From: an uncultured Collinsella sp.
GTDB lineage: Bacteria > Actinomycetota > Coriobacteriia > Coriobacteriales > Coriobacteriaceae
Assembly (NCBI GenBank): GCA_934654625.1
Contig: CAKUGM010000001.1
Span: forward strand, 62,001-126,000
DNA length: 64,000 nucleotides
Reading direction: 5' to 3'
In this document: piece by piece, positions 16,333 to 24,847 of the stretch
Layout of the letters: each line of letters starts with the position of its first letter
Numbering within the stretch: the first letter of the stretch is position 1
Program-made: the position numbers and the translations under genes
The notes under the pieces: model-generated
The model's database searches: none
Seen by the model: the letters and a program-made list of their open reading frames with translations, nothing else
What the model was told of the DNA's origin: nothing

Positions 16333-17526
16333 ATGACAACCGATTCCGCCAAGGTCTATTTCACCAACCTGCGCACTCATGGCCGCGAGAGCCAGCTCGA
16401 TAAGCTCAAGCGCCTGATCTATCGCGCGGGAATCGACCAGATTGATTTTGAGAACAAGTTCGTCGCCATCAAGATCCACTTCGGCGAGCTGGGAAACCTG
16501 AGTTTTTTGCGTCCCAATTACGCACGCGCCGTGGCCGATGTCGTCAAGGAGCTGGGCGGCAAGCCCTTCCTCACCGATTGCAACACGCTGTATGTAGGAA
16601 GTCGCAAAAATGCTCTCGAGCATATCGACACCGCATATCAAAACGGCTTTACGCCGTATGCAACCGGTTGCCAGGTAATCATCGCCGACGGCATCAAGGG
16701 TACCGACGAGGCGCTCGTGCCGGTCAAGAATGGCGAGTATGTGAAAGAGGCCAAGATCGGACACGCTCTCATGGACGCCGACGTCGTGATCAGCCTGACG
16801 CATTTCAAAGGTCACGAACAGGCGGGTTTCGGCGGCGCCATGAAGAATCTTGGCATGGGCGGCGGTTCCCGTGCAGGTAAGATGGAGCAGCACGCGGCCG
16901 GCAAGCCGAGCGTTAACGGCGAGCGCTGTATCGGCTGCCATGCGTGCGAGAAGATCTGCGCGCACGGCGCCTTTAGCTTTGACGAGGTACGTGAGCACAC
17001 CACGGCAAGCGGCAAGACCCGTGAGGTCCATGTAGCATCTATCGATCACGACCGCTGCGTGGGCTGCGGCCGCTGCATCGGCGTGTGCAACCAGGATGCC
17101 ATCTGCCCCGATTACGATGCGGCTGCCGATGTGCTCAACTACAAGATCGCCGAGTATACGCAGGCTATCGTGCAGGACCGCCCGAACTTCCACATTTCGC
17201 TTGCGATGGACATCAGCCCCAACTGCGATTGCCATGCCGAGAACGACACGCCGATCATCGGCGACATCGGCATGTTCGCGAGCTTCGACCCCGTGGCTAT
17301 CGACCAGGCGTGTGCGGACGCGGCGATGGCCCAAGCGCCGCTTCCCAACACCGTGCTCACCGAGAGCGCGGAGAAGATGGAGCGCGAACACGAGCACCTG
17401 CATGGCGACCAAGCCCACGATCCGTTCTGCATCACGCATCCCGATACCGATTGGCGCGCCTGTATCGCCCATGCCGAAAAAATCGGCCTTGGCACCAGCA
17501 AATACGAGCTCATTGAGGTCAAGTAG
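16333..17526 (+). CDS. DUF362 protein with two 4Fe-4S clusters
   Basis: A 397-residue cytoplasmic protein. The N-terminal 190 residues form a DUF362 domain (VAIKIHFGELGNLSFLRPNY, SLTHFKGHEQAGFGGAMKNL). A two-cluster ferredoxin insert follows, with CIGCHACEKIC near residue 197 and CVGCGRCIGVC near 245. The C-terminal part returns to DUF362 (SPNCDCHAENDTPIIGDIGM, FDPVAIDQACADA) and carries a His-rich tail near residues 355-370. DUF362 ferredoxins are common in anaerobes and likely handle electron transfer or metal-cluster chemistry, but the reaction is not known. It is probably a single gene, 91 bases after murE, with its own terminator. Confidence 0.88.
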   Translation: MTTDSAKVYFTNLRTHGRESQLDKLKRLIYRAGIDQIDFENKFVAIKIHFGELGNLSFLRPNYARAVADVVKELGGKPFLTDCNTLYVGSRKNALEHIDTAYQNGFTPYATGCQVIIADGIKGTDEALVPVKNGEYVKEAKIGHALMDADVVISLTHFKGHEQAGFGGAMKNLGMGGGSRAGKMEQHAAGKPSVNGERCIGCHACEKICAHGAFSFDEVREHTTASGKTREVHVASIDHDRCVGCGRCIGVCNQDAICPDYDAAADVLNYKIAEYTQAIVQDRPNFHISLAMDISPNCDCHAENDTPIIGDIGMFASFDPVAIDQACADAAMAQAPLPNTVLTESAEKMEREHEHLHGDQAHDPFCITHPDTDWRACIAHAEKIGLGTSKYELIEVK

Positions 17527-17546
17527 TAATTAGATGTCCGGTTGTG

Positions 17547-17582
17547 GATGGGGGACAGGCGCTCGTGCGCCCGTCCCCCATC
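17547..17582 (+). terminator. terminator after the DUF362 gene
   Basis: A long near-perfect stem GATGGGGGACAGGCGC / GCGCCCGTCCCCCATC with a 4-base loop TCGT is followed by TTGCATT. Confidence 0.75.
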
Positions 17583-17684
17583 TTGCATTATGTGGCAAAC
17601 AGCGGGATATGCGTGTCGAACTCGCACGTTAACCTGCGCTTTGCTATAGTGTTGAGAACTATTTTCTTGGAGGACACATCTACT

Positions 17685-18368
17685 ATGTCTGATACAAGCG
17701 ACAGTCCCAAGCCGCGGTCAACCTCCGCGGCGGTTCCGCACTACACCCTGGGCGAAGAGATCATGAACTCCGTCACCCATGGTGTCGGATGCCTGCTGGG
17801 CATTGCCGGTTTGGTGCTTTTGATTGTCAAGGCCGCTATGGGTGGCGCGCACCCTGCCTCGCTGGTTTCTGCCATCGTCTACGGCGTTTCCATCATTCTC
17901 GAATATCTTGCGTCGACGCTGTACCACGCCATTCAGCCGCGTCCCGCCAAGCGCGTATTCCGCATTATCGATCACAGCTGCATTTACCTGCTGATCGCCG
18001 GCAGCTACACGCCGTTTTGCCTCATCACGCTCGAGAACGACGGCGGCCTCGTGCTGTTTGTCATCGTATGGGTCATGGCGTTTGCGGGCATTGCGTTCGA
18101 GGCCATTATGCGCGAGCGCCAGCCTCGCTGGCTCACGGGCGTGATCTACCTGGTTATGGGATGGCTCGTCGCATTTCGTCTGCCGCAGCTGGTCGCCACA
18201 CTCGACCCGCTGGCGTTGGCTTTGCTCGCCATCGGCGGCGTTTGCTACACCATTGGCGTCCCGTTCTACGTCGCCAAAAAAATCCGTTACATGCACAGCG
18301 TGTTTCACCTGTGGGTTCTTGCCGGTAGCATCTTCCAGTTCATGGCGGTGATTCTCTTCGTGATCTGA
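17685..18368 (+). CDS. hemolysin III / YqfA-type membrane protein
   Basis: A 227-residue integral membrane protein of the HlyIII/PAQR superfamily with seven predicted membrane segments. Family marks are EEIMNSVTHGVGCLLGIAG near residue 25, STLYHAI, RIIDHSCIYLLIAGSYTPF and the final HSVFHLWVLAGS. These carry the conserved Ser, Asp and His residues of the PAQR metal-binding site. The ATG at 17685 follows TTGGAGGA; the frame is open upstream but lies within the previous terminator. Despite the name, haemolytic activity is unproven for most members; a membrane lipid or hydrolase role is considered. It lies 72 bases before the CNNM gene. Confidence 0.9.
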   Translation: MSDTSDSPKPRSTSAAVPHYTLGEEIMNSVTHGVGCLLGIAGLVLLIVKAAMGGAHPASLVSAIVYGVSIILEYLASTLYHAIQPRPAKRVFRIIDHSCIYLLIAGSYTPFCLITLENDGGLVLFVIVWVMAFAGIAFEAIMRERQPRWLTGVIYLVMGWLVAFRLPQLVATLDPLALALLAIGGVCYTIGVPFYVAKKIRYMHSVFHLWVLAGSIFQFMAVILFVI

Positions 18369-18440
18369 TGACGCCTGCGGCTCGTCGCCGCTCGCTGCTT
18401 GCCTTTTATCCCACTCCCTTGGAGGTTTGAAAACGTCCCT

Positions 18441-19778
18441 ATGGACATAACCATCAGCATTATCACCACGCTGCTTCTTACGATCGTGAACGGCTTCTTC
18501 TCGATGTCCGAGATGGCACTGACCACGGCAAAACGCACGGTGCTCGAGCATGAGGCGGAAGAGGGCGACCGACGAGCCGCCAAAGCCGCCGCGCTCGCTG
18601 CCGATTCCGACGAATTCCTCGCGACCATTCAGGTTGCCATCACGCTCGTGGGCTTTGCTTCTTCTGCCGTTGCCTCGACGAGCCTTTCCGATCCCCTGGC
18701 GCACTGGTTGAGCAGCTTTGGGTTCGCTCCGCTCACGGCTATCGCGCGCGGCCTTGCACCGGTGCTCATCACCGTTGTCGTTTCCTTCATCTCGGTTGTT
18801 GTTGGCGAGCTCGTGCCCAAGCGCATTGGCCTTGCCAACGCCGAGGGCGTGTCTAAGCAGGTAGTGGGACCGCTTTCGGTCTTCCAGAAGATCGCTCGCC
18901 CTGCCGTGTGGCTCACCGGCGCCTGTGCCGATGGCCTGGCGCGCCTGCTGCGCATCAAGAGCGCCGACGATCGCCAGAATGTCTCCGAAGAAGAGATCAA
19001 GTACATGATCAACGAGCAGGACACGCTGCTCGACGAGGAGAAGCGCATCATCCACGAAGTCTTTGACCTGGGCGATTCGGTTGCTCGCGAGGTCATGGTC
19101 CCCCGCGTGGACATCACTATGTGCGAGGATACCGACAAGGTTGAGGAAGTCATGGCGGTCATGCGCCGTACGGGTTTTTCCCGCCTCCCCATTTTCCACG
19201 AAGACCAGGATAACGTGGTGGGCATTGCCCATATCAAGGACCTTCTTCAGCCCGTGATGTCCGGCGACGAGGACGATCGCGTTGCGAAGTACATGCGCGA
19301 CGCGACGTTTGTTCCCGATACCAAAGATATCCTTCCGCTGCTTTCCGAGATGCAAAACGCGCACGAGCAGATCGTTGTCGTGGTAGACGAGTATGGCGGT
19401 ACGGCCGGCATCATTACCATCGAGGATATCGTCGAAGAGATTGTGGGCGAGATCGAAGACGAATTCGATCCCGACAACAAGTACCTTACGCGCCTTTCGC
19501 GTCGCGAATGGCTGGTAGATGGACGTTTTCCGTGCGATGATGCAGCCGATCTGGGTTGGCCCATCGAGGAGAGCGACGACTACGAGACCGTTGCCGGATG
19601 GATCTTGGATCTGTGCGATTCCGTTCCGGATATCGGCGAGGTCTTTGAAGTTAGCGGGTACAAGTTTAAGGTTCAATCAATGCGGGGCCAGCGCATCTCG
19701 CTGATTCGCGTGACAGCACCTGCGCCGGACGAGATGCCTCCTCAGAACGAGGATGCGCAAGAGTCCGCGCACGAGTAG
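18441..19778 (+). CDS. CNNM/CorC-family transporter with CBS pair
   Basis: A 445-residue membrane protein. The N-terminal DUF21 domain with four membrane segments (residues 1-180) contains GFFSMSEMALTTAKR and VGELVPKRIGLANAEGV. Two CBS domains follow (about 205-330), beginning REVMVPRVDITM. A CorC/HlyC domain (about 350-435) completes the CNNM order. Family members bind Mg-ATP and move Mg2+ or Co2+ out of the cell, or regulate such movement. The start at 18441 is the first plausible codon after GGAGGT, though the spacing of 14 is long. The next gene begins 12 bases after the stop and is likely co-transcribed. Confidence 0.88.
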   Translation: MDITISIITTLLLTIVNGFFSMSEMALTTAKRTVLEHEAEEGDRRAAKAAALAADSDEFLATIQVAITLVGFASSAVASTSLSDPLAHWLSSFGFAPLTAIARGLAPVLITVVVSFISVVVGELVPKRIGLANAEGVSKQVVGPLSVFQKIARPAVWLTGACADGLARLLRIKSADDRQNVSEEEIKYMINEQDTLLDEEKRIIHEVFDLGDSVAREVMVPRVDITMCEDTDKVEEVMAVMRRTGFSRLPIFHEDQDNVVGIAHIKDLLQPVMSGDEDDRVAKYMRDATFVPDTKDILPLLSEMQNAHEQIVVVVDEYGGTAGIITIEDIVEEIVGEIEDEFDPDNKYLTRLSRREWLVDGRFPCDDAADLGWPIEESDDYETVAGWILDLCDSVPDIGEVFEVSGYKFKVQSMRGQRISLIRVTAPAPDEMPPQNEDAQESAHE

Positions 19779-19790
19779 GAAGAGCGGCAT

Positions 19791-20408
19791 ATGTCTGAGC
19801 TGTTCAATATAGAGAAGATCACGGTGGGGGCCGAGAAGCTCACGGCGCGTATTGCCGTGAACGAGGGTTTGCCCATCATGACCTCGGAAGATATCGAGGC
19901 GACGGCACGCGTGTACTATCTCGCCCCCCAAATCGCCCACCACCTGTGCTTAGGCGATGAGGGCCCTGAATTTCAGGATTGCATGCACGATACCGAGGTC
20001 GCTCATCTGCTGGAGCATCTGAGTGTCGAGATCATGCGCGAGACCGGTCTTGCCGGCGATGTCTCCTGCGGCCGCACGCGCCGTGCTCCGGGCGAGGACC
20101 GCACGTTTGAGGTTGAGCTTTCGTGCCCTGATGACGCTTTGACGATCGGCGCTCTTTCGTCTGCAACGTTCATGATGGATTGGGCGTTTTTGCATGGCGG
20201 CGCCCCCGCCCCCGATTTCCCGGGAACGGTTGCGGCTCTTCGCAATCTGGTCCTTACCGTGCGTGGCGAGCAGCCGGACGCGTCCGAGGAGGTGCAGGAG
20301 GACGAGGGCCCGTCGGTTATCGATACCGAGGGAGCTGCGGTGGACTCTTCGTCCCCACGCTCGTCTGCCGTGTTTGGTGGGGCTGCTGCCGAGACCTCGC
20401 ACGCATAG
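19791..20408 (+). CDS. stand-alone protein resembling the N domain of cyanophycin synthetase
   Basis: A 205-residue protein of otherwise unknown function. Residues about 60-100 (FQDCMHDTEVAHLLEHLSVE, then IMRETGLAGDVSCGRTR) match the pattern that marks the N-terminal domain of cyanophycin synthetase CphA1, where GHxLEHVALELQ is followed by GFGRTRE. The following segment, with FEVELSCPDD, sits where CphA has its VVYEYVDEQAG strand. The ATP-grasp and Mur-ligase-like catalytic domains of CphA are absent. The C-terminal 50 residues are acidic, low in complexity and probably disordered. No cyanophycin gene is nearby. In CphA the N domain holds the growing polymer; here it may bind an acidic or amino-acid polymer. 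The homology call is from pattern recall and needs a profile search. Confidence 0.6.
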   Translation: MSELFNIEKITVGAEKLTARIAVNEGLPIMTSEDIEATARVYYLAPQIAHHLCLGDEGPEFQDCMHDTEVAHLLEHLSVEIMRETGLAGDVSCGRTRRAPGEDRTFEVELSCPDDALTIGALSSATFMMDWAFLHGGAPAPDFPGTVAALRNLVLTVRGEQPDASEEVQEDEGPSVIDTEGAAVDSSSPRSSAVFGGAAAETSHA

Positions 20409-20469
20409 CCTTCAGGCATTCAGGTTTGATGCCCCTCGCTTTGGCATCGCCGATGGTTGATAACTCGCT

Positions 20470-20500
20470 TTGTCGTGTCTGCGCGACAGGTGGGTATAAT
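20470..20500 (+). promoter_or_regulatory. promoter of the YtxH gene
   Basis: A perfect TATAAT at 20495-20500 is preceded 19 bases earlier by TTGTCG at 20470-20475. It lies 42 bases before the start codon. Confidence 0.55.
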
Positions 20501-20541
20501 GAAGCAACATTCGATGGAGTCTCTCCTTGGGAGGAAACGAC

Positions 20542-20931
20542 ATGGGTAAAGCATTTAACTTCGCAGCAGGCGCATTCTTTGGTGCTGCCGCCGGTACTAT
20601 CGCTGGTATCATGCTCGCTCCGCGCTCTGGCGCCGAGACGCGTGCAATGGCTGCCGACATTGCCAATGACGCTTGGGATAACGCTCGCGATGCTTACGAG
20701 CGGGGTGTCGACCAGGCCCGCTCCGCTGCAACCGACTTCGGCCCCATGGTCGATGCCAAGACCGATGAGCTCCGTGCCAAGGTCGACCTCGCCCGCGAGC
20801 GCATGGATCAGCTGCGCGAGCAGCTCAACGACGCCATGGCCGGCGGCACGGTGACGCCCGCCGCCGATGTGGTCGTCGAGACGGTCGACGATGCGGTCGC
20901 CGCCGACACCGAGGCTGCTCCCGAGGCATAA
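20542..20931 (+). CDS. YtxH-domain protein
   Basis: A 129-residue protein with one N-terminal glycine-rich membrane segment (FNFAAGAFFGAAAGTIAGIM, then LAPRSGAETR), the signature of YtxH. A long amphipathic, probably coiled-coil helix follows (residues 35-95). The Ala/Asp/Glu-rich tail is disordered. YtxH proteins are small membrane-anchored proteins tied to stress responses in Firmicutes; no activity is known. The ATG at 20542 has GGAGGA six bases upstream; an earlier in-frame ATG at 20527 has no such site. Its stop TAA is directly followed by the ATG of the PRC-barrel gene, so the two are translated together. Confidence 0.85.
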   Translation: MGKAFNFAAGAFFGAAAGTIAGIMLAPRSGAETRAMAADIANDAWDNARDAYERGVDQARSAATDFGPMVDAKTDELRAKVDLARERMDQLREQLNDAMAGGTVTPAADVVVETVDDAVAADTEAAPEA

Positions 20932-21693
20932 ATGCTGGTAGCGGACATTCAGGGAAAACGCATCTACCGCATTCCCGCACCTGACAAGCGGATGGATAAA
21001 AACGGTGCACCCAAAGAGCCCAAGAAGCTCGGAAGGGTGCACTTTCCCGTGTTTACGCCCAACGGGACGCGCGTTGTCGGCTTTATGGTCAAGCTCCCCG
21101 ATATCGTGGGCATGGTCAAGCAGGCCGATAAGTTCGTTCCCCTCGATGCCCTTGAGATGTACGAGGGCGTGCCGTGTGTGGTCGACACGAAGGAGAACTT
21201 CGATGCGCCCGCCGCAAAGAGGTTGGGAATCGACCTCGACCGTTGCCTTATTTGGACCGGCATGGACGTGCGCACTAAATCGGGCAAAACGGTCGGCTAC
21301 TGCTCGGAGGCCGCCTTCGATTCGAAGACCGGCGAGGTAGATCATTTTCAGCTTACGGGCGGTGTGGCCTCGAGCGCGCTTTTGGGCGACATCCAGATGC
21401 CCGTCTCCTATCTCAAGGGATATCGCGATGGCGCGATGATCGTGGCAGACGAGGCGCTTGAGCTCGGCTTCTCCGGCGGTGCCGCAGCGCATGCCGCCGA
21501 GGCCAGCGTGGCCGTGTCCACCAAGGTCAAGGCAGGCGCCAAGGTCCTGGACGACAAGGGCTCGGTAGCCCTCGATCGCGGCTCAAAGGCCCTGGGCAAG
21601 CAGCTCGGTCGCACCAAGGGCATGTTCAAGTCGTTTGCCGCGGAATACAAGAAGGCCGCGGGCACTCCGGCAAAGAAAAAGCGCGCAAAGTAA
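20932..21693 (+). CDS. PRC-barrel domain protein
   Basis: A 253-residue soluble protein. The first part reads as two PRC-barrel-like beta domains: residues 1-90 (MLVADIQGKRIYRIPAPDKR, GRVHFPVFTPNGTRVVGFMV) and about 95-170 (GMDVRTKSGKTVGYCSEAAF, TGEVDHFQLTGGV). A basic Ala/Lys-rich C-terminal tail, ending PAKKKRAK, follows. PRC barrels are RNA- or protein-binding modules found in RimM and in photosynthetic reaction centres. It begins at the base after the YtxH stop and probably works with that membrane-anchored partner. The precise role is unknown. Confidence 0.7.
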   Translation: MLVADIQGKRIYRIPAPDKRMDKNGAPKEPKKLGRVHFPVFTPNGTRVVGFMVKLPDIVGMVKQADKFVPLDALEMYEGVPCVVDTKENFDAPAAKRLGIDLDRCLIWTGMDVRTKSGKTVGYCSEAAFDSKTGEVDHFQLTGGVASSALLGDIQMPVSYLKGYRDGAMIVADEALELGFSGGAAAHAAEASVAVSTKVKAGAKVLDDKGSVALDRGSKALGKQLGRTKGMFKSFAAEYKKAAGTPAKKKRAK

Positions 21694-21738
21694 CTAACGT
21701 CGATCGCGGATCGCGAAAGAAGGGGAGGGGGATACACA

Positions 21739-23130
21739 TTGCCTCAATACACCACGTCCTACTCCACGAATAAAAAACGACCCACCTATCGTCGAGCACC
21801 TGTAGGTCAGCAACTTCCGTCTTCGGCGCGTCGCCGTACCAAGAAGCCGGGTGCCACGTATCTGCATCATGCGCAGGGGTTCGGTCATAGCAACCGTCGA
21901 CGTCGCGGCACGCATCCCAACAAGCGCAACCCGTATGCGCTCATTGCTGTGGGCTGCGCGCTTCTGCTGTTTGTCGCGGCTGTTATCGGCTACACCAATC
22001 GCAATGTCGACGTGGAGCTTAACGGCTCTACGGTCCAGGTGCGCATCAATTCGACCCTCGAGCAGCTTATCGATGCCCAGGGCATCGAAGTCCGCCCCGG
22101 CAATCTGCTTGCGGTGGACGATTCCGTGCTCACTAAGCGCGGTGGCGAGAAGATCTCGGTCAAGCTGGGAAAGAAGCAGATCGAAGACGGCGAGCTTTCT
22201 TCGATCAAACTCACTGGCGGCGAGAAGATCACCATCAAAGATGGTCGCGACACCTACGAGGAGCACGACGTCAAGGCGACGACCCTTCAGCCGAATATCT
22301 CGTTTGAGGGCTCTGGTGCCATCCAGTACGTCAAGACATGGGGAGAAACAGGCCGTAGCGAAGTGTGGACCGGCAAGATCTCCGGCAAGACGCAAAGCCG
22401 CGGCGTGGTGAAAGAGCCCGTTGATGCCGTGGTGGCATGCGTTTCCATCAAGCCGAAATCCGGGAAATACGTCGCGCTCACCTTCAGCGGTGCGCCGAGC
22501 GAGTACACCGATCAGATTCTTCAGATCCTCAAGGAGAAGGGCGTTACCGCAACCTTTTTCTTGAGCTCGAGCGGCGTCTCTTCCTATGCGACCCAGGCGC
22601 GCTCCATCGCCAATGCCGGGCATGAAGTTGGTTTCTATGCTTCTTTGGGAGATGAAACAGGCGATTCGCTTCGCAGCACGCTTTCGAAGGGCCTCTCTGC
22701 GGTGAACAAGGCGACGGGCGGCAAGACCACGCTCGTGCGTTCTTCCGACGGACGCTTGAGTGAAGACCAATGGGCCACGGCTATGGACCTGATGGGCGCT
22801 GCGGTATCTTGGAGCTTCGACTCGGGCGACTGGCTGCGCCCGGGGGCCGACAATGTTGCCGAGACCGTCACCAGCGCGGTTTCGAACGGCAGCATCATCC
22901 CTCTAACGGATAACGACGAGACATCCGCTCAGACCGTCGAGGCGCTGCCACAGATCATCGACAAGCTCTTGTCGGATGGCTATACGTTTGTGACGCTGAA
23001 CGACCTGATTGCCACCGATAAGGACCTGAAGGGTGCGATCGACTTATCGCAGGCGTCGATGCCCAAGGACGCTGTCTTGCCAACCTTCGTTTCGGCGACC
23101 GATGACGGCACGGATGCGGCAGACGAATAG
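21739..23130 (+). CDS. membrane-anchored polysaccharide deacetylase homologue with destroyed active site
   Basis: A 463-residue type II membrane protein with a basic cytoplasmic N-terminus (Arg/Lys-rich to residue 67), one membrane helix (YALIAVGCALLLFVAAVIGY), a small beta domain (about 90-170) and a C-terminal NodB-like domain (about 230-440). It is a clear paralogue of the next gene, but every CE4 motif is changed: TFSGAP for TFDDGP, FYASLGDE for the metal-binding SHTNRH, RSSDG for RAPYG, and PLTDNDE for LMHDGGG. Metal binding and catalysis should be lost, so it may bind glycan or regulate its neighbour. The frame is intact, which argues for a kept function. The start is TTG at 21739 after GGGGAGGGGG. 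Confidence 0.85.
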   Translation: MPQYTTSYSTNKKRPTYRRAPVGQQLPSSARRRTKKPGATYLHHAQGFGHSNRRRRGTHPNKRNPYALIAVGCALLLFVAAVIGYTNRNVDVELNGSTVQVRINSTLEQLIDAQGIEVRPGNLLAVDDSVLTKRGGEKISVKLGKKQIEDGELSSIKLTGGEKITIKDGRDTYEEHDVKATTLQPNISFEGSGAIQYVKTWGETGRSEVWTGKISGKTQSRGVVKEPVDAVVACVSIKPKSGKYVALTFSGAPSEYTDQILQILKEKGVTATFFLSSSGVSSYATQARSIANAGHEVGFYASLGDETGDSLRSTLSKGLSAVNKATGGKTTLVRSSDGRLSEDQWATAMDLMGAAVSWSFDSGDWLRPGADNVAETVTSAVSNGSIIPLTDNDETSAQTVEALPQIIDKLLSDGYTFVTLNDLIATDKDLKGAIDLSQASMPKDAVLPTFVSATDDGTDAADE

Positions 23131-23256
23131 GTCACGCTATTTTGTCGTTTTAGCCTTACGCTACATGACGAATTTGTAACTGTCATAATTGCCTTTACGC
23201 TGATACACTCAGGCCGGAAAAGTAACAGGTTATCGGCATGATATGGACGTAGCGAC

Positions 23257-24759
23257 ATGATGCAGGGCAACCAGGAACAAGGGCGGAGCAAAAGGGACGG
23301 GTCGCCAAAGGCGAGCGCGCCGATGCATCATGGCGCCGTGGTGCCACCTCTGCCCCATGTGCCCTCCCATCAACCCAAGCGCTATAAGGCGACGGGCACT
23401 GCCCGCGTTTACGGCGCCCCCGGCACGTCGCAGCGCGCTCATCGGGCGGGGGCGAAAGCTCCTGTCCCGGCCGTGCGACATGAGTCATTGCCTGCGGGTG
23501 GAGCGAAGGCGCATGGTGTCGTCTCGCTTAAGAAATCGAAGTTCACGCTCTCTGCAAAGGGTCATACCGACCGCAGTCATGTTCCCCTTATCGTGCTGTG
23601 CGCCCTTGTGGTCTTGATTGCCGCCGGGGTGGGCTGGGTGTGGTTCTTGCGTCCCGTGCATATCACCGTAAACGATCAGGCAAAACAGGTTCGCATCGGA
23701 ACGTCGCTCGACAAATATCTTGCCGACAACAACTACTTTGACGCTCAGCCGGGCAAACTGCTCTCGGTGGGTGGAAACGTGATCGATGAGCGCGGCGGCG
23801 ACCGTTGCGCCGTGAGCGTGAACGGCAAGGAGGTCAAGCCCTCCGACATGAGCGACCTTAAGCTCGAGGACGGCAATGCCGTCACCGTGGGAAACGGTGC
23901 CGACACGACGGAGGAGCACTCCGAAGAGACGGTGGATGTGGAGCCCGGCATCCAGATGGACAAGGGCGGCGCCATCCAGTTTGTCTCTCAATGGGGAAAG
24001 GCAGGCAAAAAGAAGGTTTGGCACGGCAAGACCTCCGGGGAGACGGTGGATAAAGAGGTCGTTCAAGAGGCAACTGACATGAAAATCGCCTCTTTGACAC
24101 CCAAGCCCTCCGATGGGGGCAAGTACATTGCCCTGACTTTTGATGATGGCCCTTCGTCCTATACCCAGCAGATTCTCGATATCCTGGCACAAAAGGGCGT
24201 GCATGCCACGTTCTTCAATCTCGGCAATCAGGCGAGCGGAAAGCCCGAGCTCACCCGTGCCGTGCTCGACGGGGGTCACGAGCTGGCGAGCCATACCAAC
24301 AGGCACCAGGACCTTCCTACGCTTGGCCGGGACGATCTGCGCTCCGAGATCACGAGCGCATTCGATACCCTCGAGGGGGCCTCGGGCAAGCGCCTGCAGA
24401 TGATCCGTGCGCCCTATGGCGCGTTCACCGATGTGGAATGGGCGCGCTCGGCAGATCTGATCAGCTGCAACGTACTGTGGAATATCGATACGTTGGACTG
24501 GAAGCGCCCGGGCGCCGCAGCTATCACCGATATGGTGCTCTCCCATGCCTTTAACGGTTCCATCGTTCTCATGCATGACGGCGGGGGCAACCGTTCTCAA
24601 GATGTCGAGGCGCTGCCCGATATCATCGATAAGCTCAAGGCGCAGGGCTATACGTTCCTTACGGTCTCGGAGCTCATGGCAAAAGACAGCCGCTTCCCCA
24701 AAGACGTGGTGGATGGAACCGTCGCGATGCCCAAAGACGCCGTCTTGCCCGAAAAATAA
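23257..24759 (+). CDS. membrane-anchored polysaccharide deacetylase (CE4)
   Basis: A 500-residue protein with the same plan as its upstream paralogue: a long basic proline-rich cytoplasmic tail, one membrane helix near residues 107-130 (IVLCALVVLIAAGVGWVWFL), a beta domain with a ubiquitin-like pattern, and an extracellular CE4 domain. All five CE4 motifs are present: TFDDGP, HELASHTNRH, RAPYGAF, DTLDWKRP and LMHDGGGNR. It should remove acetyl groups from N-acetylated sugars of the wall, as PgdA does for peptidoglycan, giving lysozyme resistance. No strong ribosome binding site precedes the ATG at 23257, so the exact start is uncertain. It lies 126 bases after the degenerate paralogue. Confidence 0.9.
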   Translation: MMQGNQEQGRSKRDGSPKASAPMHHGAVVPPLPHVPSHQPKRYKATGTARVYGAPGTSQRAHRAGAKAPVPAVRHESLPAGGAKAHGVVSLKKSKFTLSAKGHTDRSHVPLIVLCALVVLIAAGVGWVWFLRPVHITVNDQAKQVRIGTSLDKYLADNNYFDAQPGKLLSVGGNVIDERGGDRCAVSVNGKEVKPSDMSDLKLEDGNAVTVGNGADTTEEHSEETVDVEPGIQMDKGGAIQFVSQWGKAGKKKVWHGKTSGETVDKEVVQEATDMKIASLTPKPSDGGKYIALTFDDGPSSYTQQILDILAQKGVHATFFNLGNQASGKPELTRAVLDGGHELASHTNRHQDLPTLGRDDLRSEITSAFDTLEGASGKRLQMIRAPYGAFTDVEWARSADLISCNVLWNIDTLDWKRPGAAAITDMVLSHAFNGSIVLMHDGGGNRSQDVEALPDIIDKLKAQGYTFLTVSELMAKDSRFPKDVVDGTVAMPKDAVLPEK

Positions 24760-24775
24760 TCATCCTCGCTTTGTT

Positions 24776-24809
24776 ATGCGCGTGTCATCGTTCGGTATGG
24801 CACGCGTAT
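24776..24809 (+). terminator. hairpin after the deacetylase gene
   Basis: A 13-bp stem with two wobble pairs, ATGCGCGTGTCAT / ATGGCACGCGTAT, lies 17 bases after the stop. No T-tract follows, so termination is uncertain. Confidence 0.45.
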
Positions 24810-24847
24810 GCATGAAAGAATGTTGCTTCACGGTGCTTTTTGGATGC

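Noticed and set aside
17718-19676. 652-codon minus-strand frame opposite hemolysin III and the CNNM gene
   Set aside because: Charged low-complexity translation, opposite two clear membrane protein genes.
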